NCBI GenBank assembly: GCA_030625885.1 | Contig: DAOUPZ010000014.1 | Coordinates: 1-64,000, forward strand | Direction of reading: 5' to 3' | Length of the DNA: 64,000 bases | Source of the DNA: Clostridia bacterium | Lineage (GTDB): Bacteria; Bacillota; DAOUPZ01 | Shown here: piece by piece, positions 54,768 through 62,395 of the stretch | Position numbering within the stretch: the stretch's first letter is position 1 | How the letters are laid out: every line of letters starts with the position of its first letter | The notes under the pieces: generated by a model | Databases searched by the model: none | What the model was told of the DNA's origin: nothing | Seen by the model: the letters and a program-made list of their open reading frames with translations, nothing else | Translations under genes and position numbers: made by a program

Positions 54768-55361
54768 TTGCATGCTATCATACTAGCTGGTGGGAAAAGC
54801 TCTCGTATGAAACGTAATAAATCTTTTGTGAGGTTAAATAATCAACCCCTTATAGAAATCATTATTAATCGGCTTAAACCTGTATTCAATGACAACATTA
54901 CTATTATTACCAATGAACCTGAACTTTATCAATATTTAAATGTTAATACACAAAGTGATCTTATTAAAAATAGAGGCCCTTTAGGGGGAATTTATACCGG
55001 ACTTATTATTTCTGATTTTATGTATAATTTTTTCTTGCCCTGTGATACACCTTTCATTAATATGGAAGCGATAAATTATATGGTAAAAGAAAAGGAAGAT
55101 TATGATGTTATTGTCCCAATCATTCGTGGATATATTGAGCCTTTATACGGTATTTATTCTAAAAGCTGTATTGAACCTATTCACAAATGTTTATTAGAAG
55201 ATAAATTAAAGGCAAAAAGTTTTTTTGATAAAGTAAAAGTAAAAACGATCTCAGAAAGCATATTTAAAGCGATAGATCCTCAACTAAAAATGTTTACTAA
55301 TATAAATACACCAGAGCACTTAGAAACGGCTCAAGAAATTCTAGGAAATGATATGATTTGA
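54768..55361 (+). CDS. mobA: Molybdenum cofactor guanylyltransferase MobA
   Basis: Attaches GMP to molybdopterin to form MGD, the cofactor form needed by FdhA. The 197-residue nucleotidyltransferase begins HAIILAGGKSSRMKRNKSFVRL, the canonical nucleotide-binding opening, with PLGGIYTGL and LPCDTPFI (metal-binding Asp). Start TTG 54768 has AAAGGAG 8 nt upstream; an upstream ATG at 54744 precedes that site. TATAAT at 54736-54741 could be its -10 box. It fits functionally with fdhA and focA. Confidence 0.92.
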   Translation: MHAIILAGGKSSRMKRNKSFVRLNNQPLIEIIINRLKPVFNDNITIITNEPELYQYLNVNTQSDLIKNRGPLGGIYTGLIISDFMYNFFLPCDTPFINMEAINYMVKEKEDYDVIVPIIRGYIEPLYGIYSKSCIEPIHKCLLEDKLKAKSFFDKVKVKTISESIFKAIDPQLKMFTNINTPEHLETAQEILGNDMI

Positions 55362-55552
55362 GGTTGTTTTATTAGAAGATGTTTTGTATTGAAGTTCTAT
55401 ATTATTTAAGTTTAAAATAAAAAATGACTTTATGGGATATTATAATTTAAGGTAAAGTATAGTTTTATGAAATATAAGTGTTAATCTCGAAAAAAATTCT
55501 TTTACTTTACTAATTGTATTAAAGTTTTACATTTAGAATTGCCCCATCTTTC

Positions 55553-55604
55553 CTTCGCTTTTCCTGCAAACTTGCAATGTAAGTTCTTTATTGCATTACA
55601 TGTA
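55553..55604 (+). repeat. Dispersed intergenic repeat, copy 2
   Basis: Matches 2413-2464 (19 identical bases, then about 70 percent over the next 30). This copy contains ATGTAA / TTACAT arms 13 nt apart. The rest of the 315-bp gap before glnA holds no ORF. Confidence 0.6.
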
Positions 55605-55676
55605 GAAAGATATATTTTTTATGGTGTTATTAAAAAATCTTATTTAAATTAATAAGGCGTTGAAAGGAGCAAAATG

Positions 55677-57014
55677 ATGGCAAATATGACTAAAGATGAT
55701 GTTTTGAAAAAAGCAGAAGAGTTAGGTATAAAATTCATTCGGTTACAATTTACCGATATTTTTGGAACAGTAAAAAACGTAGAAATTACAGTAGAACAAT
55801 TACCTAAAGCTTTAGATGGAGAACTTATGTTTGATGGTTCTTCTATAGAAGGTTTTGTGCGTATTGAAGAATCTGATATGTATTTAAAGCCTGATCCAGC
55901 TACTTTTACAATACTACCATGGACAGTACACGAAGGCACACCTATTGCTGGTCGATTGATTTGTGATGTTTATACGGCTGATAACCAGCCTTTTGAGGGT
56001 TGCCCGCGTTGTGCTCTAAAAAAAGTTATAGCAGAAGCAGAAGAAATGGGTTATTCAATGAATGCAGGACCAGAACCTGAATTTTTTCTCTTTCAGAAAG
56101 ATGAAAAAGGTTTTCCCACTACAAAAACATTTGATAAGGGTGGGTATTTTGATCTTTCTCCAATCGATTTGGGAGAAGAAGCACGGAGGGATATGGTTCT
56201 TGCTTTAAAAGAAATGGGATTTGAAATTGAAGCTGCACATCATGAAGTGGCTCAAGGACAGCACGAAATAGATTTCAAATATGCAGACGCGCTTACTACG
56301 GCTGATAACATTGTAACATTCAAATTTGTTGTTCGTGCTATTGCGTTAAAATTAGGGTTGCATGCTGCCTTTATGCCTAAACCCATATTTGGAATAGCCG
56401 GTAATGGGATGCATATTCATCAATCTCTTTTTAAGGGTGAACAAAATATTTTCTTCGATGTTGATGCACCTTCCCAATTAAGCCAAACAGCTTTGTATTA
56501 TATTGGTGGCATCTTAAAGCATGCTGAGGGGATAACGCCTATTACCAATCCATTAGTTAATTCTTATAAACGTTTGGTTCCTGATTTTGAAGCACCTGTA
56601 TATATTGCCTGGTCAGAAAGAAATAGAAGTCCATTGATACGTATTCCAGCACGTCGAGGAGTGGGGACTCGAATTGAAATACGTAATCCTGATCCTGCTT
56701 GTAATCCATATTTAGCATTGGCTGTTACGTTAAAAGCAGGCTTAGAAGGTATTAGAAATAAAATTGAACCCCCAATACCTGTTTCTGGAAACATTTATCA
56801 GATGAGTGAAGAAGAACTGAAAAAACATTATATACGCAAACTTCCCAGTGATTTAGGACAAGCGATGGAAGCGATGCAAAAAGATGAATTGATTAGGGAA
56901 GCATTAGGAGATCATACGTATTATCGATTCCTTAATGCTAAGGAATTAGAATGGAAAGATTATCTTACTCAAGTTCATCAGTGGGAGATAAATGAATATT
57001 TAGCTAAGGTCTAA
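55677..57014 (+). CDS. glnA: Glutamine synthetase type I (GSI-alpha)
   Basis: Makes glutamine from glutamate, ammonia and ATP. The 445-residue length and the opening [64 protein letters not shown] and NRSPLIRIP are those of the dodecameric GSI-alpha class of Firmicutes, which lacks the adenylylation tyrosine of GSI-beta. I take ATG 55677 (AAAGGAG 7 nt upstream); ATG 55674 is equally in frame. A terminator shared with lexA follows. Confidence 0.97.
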   Translation: MANMTKDDVLKKAEELGIKFIRLQFTDIFGTVKNVEITVEQLPKALDGELMFDGSSIEGFVRIEESDMYLKPDPATFTILPWTVHEGTPIAGRLICDVYTADNQPFEGCPRCALKKVIAEAEEMGYSMNAGPEPEFFLFQKDEKGFPTTKTFDKGGYFDLSPIDLGEEARRDMVLALKEMGFEIEAAHHEVAQGQHEIDFKYADALTTADNIVTFKFVVRAIALKLGLHAAFMPKPIFGIAGNGMHIHQSLFKGEQNIFFDVDAPSQLSQTALYYIGGILKHAEGITPITNPLVNSYKRLVPDFEAPVYIAWSERNRSPLIRIPARRGVGTRIEIRNPDPACNPYLALAVTLKAGLEGIRNKIEPPIPVSGNIYQMSEEELKKHYIRKLPSDLGQAMEAMQKDELIREALGDHTYYRFLNAKELEWKDYLTQVHQWEINEYLAKV

Positions 57015-57046
57015 AAAGAGCACCTGCTTAAGCAGGTGCTCTTTTT
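57013..57046. terminator. Bidirectional terminator between glnA and lexA
   Basis: AAAAAGAGCACCTGC / GCAGGTGCTCTTTTT stem of about 15 bp with a TTAA centre; A-run and T-run on either side let it serve both converging genes. Confidence 0.95.
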
Positions 57047-57668
57047 ACATTTTTCTTATCAAACTAACAACCTTACCAATGATATTAGCATCCTTTGTAA
57101 TAATGGGTTCCATATAAGCATTCTGTGGTTGTAAGCGAATATAGTGTTTTTCTCGGTAAAATGTTTTTACAGTTGCTTCGTCGTTTATAAGAGCAACCAC
57201 AATTTCACCGTTATTAGCAATATTTTGCTTACGGACGATAATATAATCACCATCTAGGATTCCGGCATCAATCATACTTTCTCCTTTAACCTTCAGCATA
57301 AATACTTCATCTTTACCTGTAAAATAAAGGGGAATTGGAAAAGTATTCTCAATATTTTCTTCTGCCAGAATAGGTTGGCCTGCAGCAACATGGCCAATAA
57401 GTTGAATATCAACGACTTCTTCCTGATTTTTTTCTTGTCTAGATAAAAAATCAAATCCAACGACCTCAATCGCTCTTGTTTTAGATGAAGACCGACGAAT
57501 AAACCCTTTTTGTTCTAATTTAGCTAAATGACTATGAACGGTTGAACTAGAACTCAGTCCAACTGCTTCACCAATTTCCCGTACAGTAGGTGGATATCCT
57601 TTTTGAGAAATTTGTTTTTTAATAAATATAAGAATTTGTTCCTGTCTAGGGGTTAAGTCATTAACCAT
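57045..57668 (-). CDS. lexA: LexA SOS repressor
   Basis: A 207-residue repressor: winged-helix N-terminus (TPRQEQILIFIKKQISQKGYPPTVREIGEAVGLSSSSTVHSHLAKLEQKGFI), autocleavage site Ala96-Gly97 in HVAAGQP and the Ser131/Lys168 catalytic dyad (KGESMID and EATVKTFY). Transcribed divergently from yneA, as in Bacillus, with three operator-like boxes between them, so autorepression is expected. Confidence 0.97.
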   Translation of the reverse strand: MVNDLTPRQEQILIFIKKQISQKGYPPTVREIGEAVGLSSSSTVHSHLAKLEQKGFIRRSSSKTRAIEVVGFDFLSRQEKNQEEVVDIQLIGHVAAGQPILAEENIENTFPIPLYFTGKDEVFMLKVKGESMIDAGILDGDYIIVRKQNIANNGEIVVALINDEATVKTFYREKHYIRLQPQNAYMEPIITKDANIIGKVVSLIRKM

Positions 57669-57706
57669 ATTTTCACCTCACAAAGTTATCTAGCTGCCTT
57701 TACTTA

Positions 57707-57734
57707 ATTATAGCATACTTGATTATGAAAGCAA
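57707..57734 (-). promoter_or_regulatory. lexA promoter
   Basis: On the minus strand TTGCTT, 16-nt spacer, and an extended -10 TGCTATAAT (complement of 57707-57712). The -35 overlaps a LexA box. Confidence 0.65.
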
Positions 57735-57745
57735 ACAATTGTTCG
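57732..57745. promoter_or_regulatory. LexA box (lexA side)
   Basis: CAAACAATTGTTCG, matching the Firmicutes SOS box CGAACNNNNGTTCG with one mismatch in the left half. It overlaps the -35 of lexA. Confidence 0.75.
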
Positions 57746-57784
57746 CTCTTTGTATGAAAACTTAACTTTAATATAGATAAATGA

Positions 57785-57813
57785 TTGACACGAACATATG
57801 TTCGTGATATATT
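57785..57813 (+). promoter_or_regulatory. yneA promoter
   Basis: TTGACA (57785-57790), exactly 17-nt spacer, TATATT (57808-57813). The spacer is almost filled by the perfect LexA box. Confidence 0.85.
57791..57804. promoter_or_regulatory. LexA box (perfect)
   Basis: CGAACATATGTTCG, a perfect 14-bp palindrome in the spacer of the yneA promoter. Confidence 0.93.
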
Positions 57814-57820
57814 TGTAGTA

Positions 57821-57834
57821 CAAACATATGTTCG
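57821..57834. promoter_or_regulatory. LexA box (downstream of yneA promoter)
   Basis: CAAACATATGTTCG, one mismatch, centred 30 bp from the perfect box. Covers the start of transcription and abuts the ribosome site of yneA. Confidence 0.85.
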
Positions 57835-57846
57835 GGGGGCGAAGAA

Positions 57847-58149
57847 GTGATCAAACAGAGAAGTTATAGAATTAATAACAAAAAGCGTTTGATGATTTTT
57901 ATTTGTACGGTATGTATTTTAGGATTGACTTGTTTTTCTATGGTTTTTTCAAGTAGAGCATTAGGGCGGCAAGAGCTTAATTTTAAGGAAGTTGTGATTC
58001 ATACTGGAGATACACTTTGGGCTATTGCCGAAGAATATGCACCACATCTTGACCCGCGAATTTTTATACATGAAGTCAAGCAAATTAATCATATCGATAC
58101 AGCCTCTATTTACCCAGGACAAATTATTTTTGTTCCAATAAATCCATAA
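57847..58149 (+). CDS. yneA: YneA-type SOS cell division inhibitor (LysM protein)
   Basis: A 100-residue protein with a basic N-terminus, one membrane helix (about 15-37) and an extracellular LysM domain (about 47-97, VVIHTGDTLWAIAEEYAP and IYPGQIIFVPI). Architecture, size and position opposite lexA behind LexA boxes match YneA, which delays septation after DNA damage. Start GTG 57847 with GGGGGG-CGAAG upstream. Confidence 0.88.
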   Translation: MIKQRSYRINNKKRLMIFICTVCILGLTCFSMVFSSRALGRQELNFKEVVIHTGDTLWAIAEEYAPHLDPRIFIHEVKQINHIDTASIYPGQIIFVPINP

Positions 58150-58158
58150 TGTTTATTT

Positions 58159-58187
58159 CGTATCCTGAAAGGGATACGTTTTTTATT
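58159..58187 (+). terminator. Rho-independent terminator after yneA
   Basis: CGTATCC / GGGATACG stem with a TGAAA loop and T-run. Confidence 0.9.
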
Positions 58188-58347
58188 GTTTTTTGTTTGT
58201 AATTAATAGAAAAGGGTATAAAAACTATGTAGTGTTATTATTAATAGTAAATCATATAAAATTTTATTAAGTAAGGCATATTCAAAAAATGAGCCTAGTC
58301 TTTTTGCTTGATAAAACGATTTTATTCATAAATATGGGGGTGTCTTT

Positions 58348-58689
58348 ATGACAAATGAAAACATTGTTGCTTTAACACAAGAAAATTTTGAAACAGAAGT
58401 TATTCAATCATCAAAACCAGTATTAGTTGATTTTTATGCGTCTTGGTGCAGACCGTGTCAAATGTTAAGACCGGTAATTGAAGAACTGGCAAAGGAATAT
58501 CAGGGTCGCATAAAGTTTTGTAAAGTAGATATTGATAATAATAAGGATCTAGCAAGTGCACATGCTGTAATGAGTGTTCCGACTCTAATGATTTTCAAAG
58601 AAGGAAAAAAAATCGAAAAATTAATTGGATTTAATCCTCGGAGAAAAATTGCCCAACGACTCAATAGCTTGTTTGGATGGTTTGAATAA
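58348..58689 (+). CDS. Thioredoxin-family protein with a WCRPC active site
   Basis: A 113-residue thioredoxin fold: VLVDFYASWCRPCQMLRPVIEELAKEYQGRIKFCKVDIDNN and the cis-Pro loop MSVPTLMIFKEG. The active site is C-R-P-C instead of the usual C-G-P-C, which shifts redox potential in other proteins. It stands alone between terminators and lacks a signal peptide, so it is cytosolic. A second, Grd-type thioredoxin (CEPC) lies at the right edge. Confidence 0.9.
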   Translation: MTNENIVALTQENFETEVIQSSKPVLVDFYASWCRPCQMLRPVIEELAKEYQGRIKFCKVDIDNNKDLASAHAVMSVPTLMIFKEGKKIEKLIGFNPRRKIAQRLNSLFGWFE

Positions 58690-58691
58690 TT

Positions 58692-58723
58692 AAACTAAAA
58701 GCCAATTAATTGGCTTTTAGTTT
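58692..58723 (+). terminator. Rho-independent terminator
   Basis: AAACTAAAAGCCAA / TTGGCTTTTAGTTT, a perfect 14-bp stem with a TTAA centre. Confidence 0.85.
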
Positions 58724-58739
58724 AATAAAAAAGATTGAA

Positions 58740-58765
58740 GGCCGAACATTTTCGAATGTTCGGCC
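58740..58765. terminator. Second hairpin (GGCCGAACATT arms)
   Basis: GGCCGAACATT (58740-58750), loop TTCG, AATGTTCGGCC (58755-58765). Perfect stem with a stable TTCG loop; T-run poor. May serve the converging tetR gene. Confidence 0.65.
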
Positions 58766-58888
58766 TATTAGTAGTATGGTTTCATTTAAAATCTTTTCGT
58801 AAATAAATGAATACTTTAATTTTTATGTGGAATTTTAATATCATAATCATATATTGTATTCAAAAGAAAATAATATATTGTCATTAAT

Positions 58889-59563
58889 TTATAGTGGTAA
58901 TTGGTCTGGGTTGATAAGATAAGCTCGATAAACAATTTTTATATATTTTATCGTCCGTTTGATTAAGATATTAACTGGATCATTAATTTCTTTATTTATA
59001 ACCTTTGAAAGCATTCCATTATAAATAATCATCGTCATTTCATTGATCTCGAGAATATCTTCTCTATGTATGAAACCCTCATCTGCACACTTGTTTAGTA
59101 ATGTAGTAGCAGGGTCATAAATATTACTTTTTAGGAACATAGTAGAGATATCTTCATCTGAGTGCATTAATTCATCAGGGTAGATTTCATAATATTCCTT
59201 CACATAATCATTTATGGGTTTGTCTAATTTAGCAAAGAAAATTGCATTAGCAATATCTATATTATTAAATATATAATCACAGAAACACTCCGTTACAATG
59301 AATTTTCTTTCTAAGGCGTTTTTGGCGGTTTTAATATAAGTTGGTAAAGTTTCACCATATTTGCGAATGGATTTCATTGCTGCTAAAAATACGAGATGAT
59401 CCAAATTTTCAAAATAATTATAAAGGGTCGCAGCATTGTATCCTGCAATGTCTGCAATTTTCCGCACAGTAATGGTATCAATACCTTCTTGATCAATAAC
59501 TTGAGCAGTAGCATCAATAAAATAAGTTAATATTCTTTGTCTTTGAATTTCCTTTTTAGTCAT
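58889..59563 (-). CDS. TetR family regulator, copy 1
   Basis: A 224-residue TetR protein with an N-terminal helix-turn-helix (GIDTITVRKIADIAGYNAATLYNYFENLDHLVFLAAMK, about 24-61) and a helical ligand domain ending RAYLINPDQLPL. About half its residues match copy 2 at 60001. The complement of TGGTGGG gives the ribosome site. Upstream on the coding side TCATAA-GGGA-TTATGA (59607-59622) could be its operator. Ligand unknown; nearness to the grd genes suggests control of amine or amino acid use. Confidence 0.88.
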   Translation of the reverse strand: MTKKEIQRQRILTYFIDATAQVIDQEGIDTITVRKIADIAGYNAATLYNYFENLDHLVFLAAMKSIRKYGETLPTYIKTAKNALERKFIVTECFCDYIFNNIDIANAIFFAKLDKPINDYVKEYYEIYPDELMHSDEDISTMFLKSNIYDPATTLLNKCADEGFIHREDILEINEMTMIIYNGMLSKVINKEINDPVNILIKRTIKYIKIVYRAYLINPDQLPL

Positions 59564-59805
59564 AAATTATCCCACCATTTCCAGTAAAATCTATAGGCAC
59601 ATTATATCATAAGGGATTATGAAAATCAAAAAGAAGCAGATATCATATGATGAGTAATAACCCGCTGTCGCATAAAAAAGCAATAATATGTTAGCATTCA
59701 GCATAGTGAATATTATACCCAAATTAGTGATTATGATTCAAATATTTAACATATGTAATTTGATTTTTTATCGTTATTCTATGCAAAAAAGTAAAAGTAT
59801 TTTTG

Positions 59806-59869
59806 AACATAATGTAAATATAAAGGCAGAACATATATATATGTTCTGCCTTTATATTTACATTATGTT
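59806..59869. repeat. 64-nt perfect palindrome
   Basis: Positions 59806-59837 are the exact reverse complement of 59838-59869 (32 bp, no loop); arms begin AACATAATGTAAATATAAAG. It lies between the two tetR genes. Such a perfect cruciform is more than a terminator needs. Any ORF across it is fortuitous. Confidence 0.9.
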
Positions 59870-60000
59870 TGGTCTAATATTACAAAATAGCAACAATTTA
59901 TGTTGAATACTTTTGAAAATTTAGGGTAACTTAAGATCTAGATTTGCAACCCATATGTTAAGTTTTAGGGAACAAATTTACCAAGGATTGATTAGCTTTC

Positions 60001-60675
60001 TTATAAGGATAATGGGTTGGGATCTTTGAGATAACCCTGAAAACATATTTTTATATATTTAGTGGTTCTTTCGACTAAAATGTTAACAGGATCATCAATT
60101 TCTTTATTTATGATCTTAGAAAGCATCCCCTTAAAAACTAGCATAATCATCTCATTAAGTTCAGCGAAATATTCTGAGGCAATTAAATCTTCAGCAACAC
60201 ATTCCTCTAATAAAACAGCATTACGATCATAAAGATTACTCTTTAAAAGCATGGTATTAATATGTTCATCTGAATTCAATAATTCTTCTGGATAGGTTTC
60301 ATAATATTCTTTGATATAGTCATGAAAAGGATTATTTAGCTTAGCAAAGAAAATAGCATAATATATCTTGGGATTATTAAATGAATGATTTAAAAAACAT
60401 TCCCATATGAGTAAATTCCTTTCATATGCATTTTTAGCATCTGAAATATAACCTGGCAAATCTTCAGCATAAGATCGAATAAATTTCATGGCTGCAAGAA
60501 ATTTTAAATGATCTACACTTTCAAAATAATTATAGAGGGTTGCACTATTGTACCCAGCAATATCACCAACCTTCCTTATGGTAATAGCATCAATATCTTC
60601 TTCCTGAATGATTTGTGCTGCAGCATCAATAAAATATGTTAACATTCGTTTCCTTTGTATTTCTTTTTTTGTCAT
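60001..60675 (-). CDS. TetR family regulator, copy 2 (next to grd)
   Basis: A 224-residue paralog of the preceding gene: same length, same opening MTKKEIQR, HTH with DIDAITIRKVGDIAGYNSATLYNYFESVDHLKFLAAMK and a helical C-terminal domain ending QGYLKDPNPLSL. It is divergent from the grd operon, and both intergenic sides contain the motif ATAAT-N4-ATTAT, making it the prime candidate for the grd regulator with autoregulation. The two copies look like an old tandem duplication. Confidence 0.88.
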   Translation of the reverse strand: MTKKEIQRKRMLTYFIDAAAQIIQEEDIDAITIRKVGDIAGYNSATLYNYFESVDHLKFLAAMKFIRSYAEDLPGYISDAKNAYERNLLIWECFLNHSFNNPKIYYAIFFAKLNNPFHDYIKEYYETYPEELLNSDEHINTMLLKSNLYDRNAVLLEECVAEDLIASEYFAELNEMIMLVFKGMLSKIINKEIDDPVNILVERTTKYIKICFQGYLKDPNPLSL

Positions 60676-60721
60676 GTATTATCCCACCATTTCCATTATT
60701 TTTTATAAGTACAATTTTAAC

Positions 60722-60755
60722 ATAATAAGTATTATATTAACATAATAAGTATTAT
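60722..60755. promoter_or_regulatory. Two tandem operator-like sites upstream of tetR copy 2
   Basis: ATAATAAGTATTAT occurs at 60722-60735 and 60742-60755, within a 20-bp direct repeat beginning TTAACATAATAAG. The same half-sites occur in the grd promoter. Confidence 0.6.
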
Positions 60756-60900
60756 TTTACCAGTATAAATCATAAAGCGTAAATCCTTCATGATTTAGCG
60801 TGAACATTATAGCTTATTAGAAATAAATTTGTCAAGTTTATGATGTATAGATAATTGTTATTAAGGATAAAATTTTAATAATAAACATTTATAATCTCTA

Positions 60901-60929
60901 TTGCAATATAATCATGATTATGTTATACT
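60901..60929 (+). promoter_or_regulatory. grd promoter with embedded operator
   Basis: TTGCAA (60901-60906), 17-nt spacer, extended -10 TGTTATACT (TATACT 60924-60929). The spacer contains the perfect palindrome ATAATCATGATTAT (60908-60921), matching the tetR-side sites in its ATAAT/ATTAT arms. Confidence 0.75.
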
Positions 60930-61055
60930 CATGGTAGTTAATTAATCAACTGTTAAAAGTAATAATAAATTGTTTAATTTGGAAATGATTTTTTATTGCG
61001 CTTTTAACCGATCCAATTAATTCCTAATCATTTAAATCTGAAAGGAGTGTAAAGT

Positions 61056-62381
61056 GTGAAGTTAGAGGTTGGTAATTTTTATGTTAAAGACGTTGTCTTT
61101 GGGGATGAAACGAAGTATGAAAATGGTATTTTGACAATCAACAAACAAGAAGCTATTGATTACGTAAAAGAAGATGAACACATCACAGACATCGACATCG
61201 TCATTGCAAAACCAGGAGACAGTATCCGTATTGTGCCTGTTAAGGAAGCGATTGAGCCAAGATGTAGAGTGGCAGGTGGACCGGTATTTCCCGGTGTAAC
61301 TGGGGATTTACAGCAAGCAGGAAATGGTAGAACTCACGCGTTGAAAAACACAAGTGTTTTAGCAGTAGGTAAACACTGGGGGAGTTTTGGTGATGGGCTC
61401 ATTGATATGAGTGGTGAAGGGGCAAAATACACTTACTACTCTCAATTAATGAATATCTGCTTGGTAGTAGATACGGATGAAGAATTTGAAAGATATGAAC
61501 AACAAAAGAAAAACCGTGCATTAAGATGGGGTGCAATGCGTTTATCTGAATATATTGGAAATTGTACTAAAGACTTACAACCTGAAGAAATTGAAACATA
61601 TGAATTAGAGCCAGTAACAAAACGTTCTAAAGAAGTAAATGACTTACCTTCCGTTGTTGTCGTATTACAACCACAATCACAAATGGAAGAATTGGGATAC
61701 AATGACTTAAATTATGGGTGGGATTGCAACCGTATGTTACCTACCTTCATGCATCCAAATGAAGTATTAGATGGTGCTATGATTTCCGGTAGTTTCATGC
61801 CATGTTCTTCAAAATGGTCAACTTACGATTTTCAAAACTTCCCAATTATTAAGAGATTATACAAGGAACACGGTAAAACAGTTAATTTCTTGGGTGTTAT
61901 CATGTCCAACTTGAATGTTGCATTGGAGCAAAAAGAAAGAGCAGCAATCTTTGTAGCACAAATGGCAAAATCATTAGGTGCGGATAGTGCTATCCTAGCA
62001 GAAGAGGGATACGGTAATCCGGATGCGGACTTTATCGGTTGTTTCGTAGCACTAGAAGATGCAGGTGTTAAAACGATAGGATGTACCAATGAATGTACAG
62101 GTAGAGATGGTAATTCTCAACCACTTGTTACTTTAGATGAAAAAGCAAATGCTATTGTATCTTGTGGTAACGTTTCCGAACTCATCGAATTACCTCCTAT
62201 GGATACGGTAGTTGGTGAATTACAAGCGTTAGCAAGAGACGGTTTATCCGGAGGATGGGCTGGCGATGAAATATTAGGACCTTCTGTTAGAGAAGATGGT
62301 TCAATTATCTTGGAAAATAACTCAATGTTTTCAGGTGATCAGGTAGTAGGATGGTCACCGAAGACAATGAAAGAATTTTAA
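61056..62381 (+). CDS. grdI: Betaine/sarcosine/glycine reductase component B, alpha/beta precursor (GrdI/GrdG/GrdE type)
   Basis: The 441-residue proprotein is cleaved to two subunits, one with an N-terminal pyruvoyl group that binds the amine substrate. Signatures: KLEVGNFYVKDVVFG, AGGPVFPGVTG, GRTHALKNTSVLAVGKHWGSFGDGLIDMSGEGA. Cys250 (MPCSSKWSTYDFQN) is my candidate for the pyruvoyl precursor. The YYSQLMNICLVVDTDEEFERYEQQKKN stretch resembles the betaine/sarcosine branch more than glycine GrdE, but substrate specificity needs comparison. Start GTG 61056, AAAGGAG 8 nt upstream. Confidence 0.85.
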   Translation: MKLEVGNFYVKDVVFGDETKYENGILTINKQEAIDYVKEDEHITDIDIVIAKPGDSIRIVPVKEAIEPRCRVAGGPVFPGVTGDLQQAGNGRTHALKNTSVLAVGKHWGSFGDGLIDMSGEGAKYTYYSQLMNICLVVDTDEEFERYEQQKKNRALRWGAMRLSEYIGNCTKDLQPEEIETYELEPVTKRSKEVNDLPSVVVVLQPQSQMEELGYNDLNYGWDCNRMLPTFMHPNEVLDGAMISGSFMPCSSKWSTYDFQNFPIIKRLYKEHGKTVNFLGVIMSNLNVALEQKERAAIFVAQMAKSLGADSAILAEEGYGNPDADFIGCFVALEDAGVKTIGCTNECTGRDGNSQPLVTLDEKANAIVSCGNVSELIELPPMDTVVGELQALARDGLSGGWAGDEILGPSVREDGSIILENNSMFSGDQVVGWSPKTMKEF

Positions 62382-62395
62382 GGGGGGTGCGATAA

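Noticed and set aside
55574-55598. ATGTAA-N13-TTACAT upstream of glnA as a GlnR/TnrA site
   Set aside because: The known box is TGTNA-N7-TNACA; this spacing is too long, and the sequence belongs to a dispersed repeat that also occurs away from nitrogen genes.
58740-58765. CGAACATT...AATGTTCG as a fourth LexA box
   Set aside because: The half-sites are 4 bp too far apart; the element is better explained as a hairpin with a TTCG loop.
59688-59906. 72-residue hydrophobic ORF between the tetR genes
   Set aside because: It reads straight through the 64-nt palindrome, has no ribosome site and only AT-driven composition.
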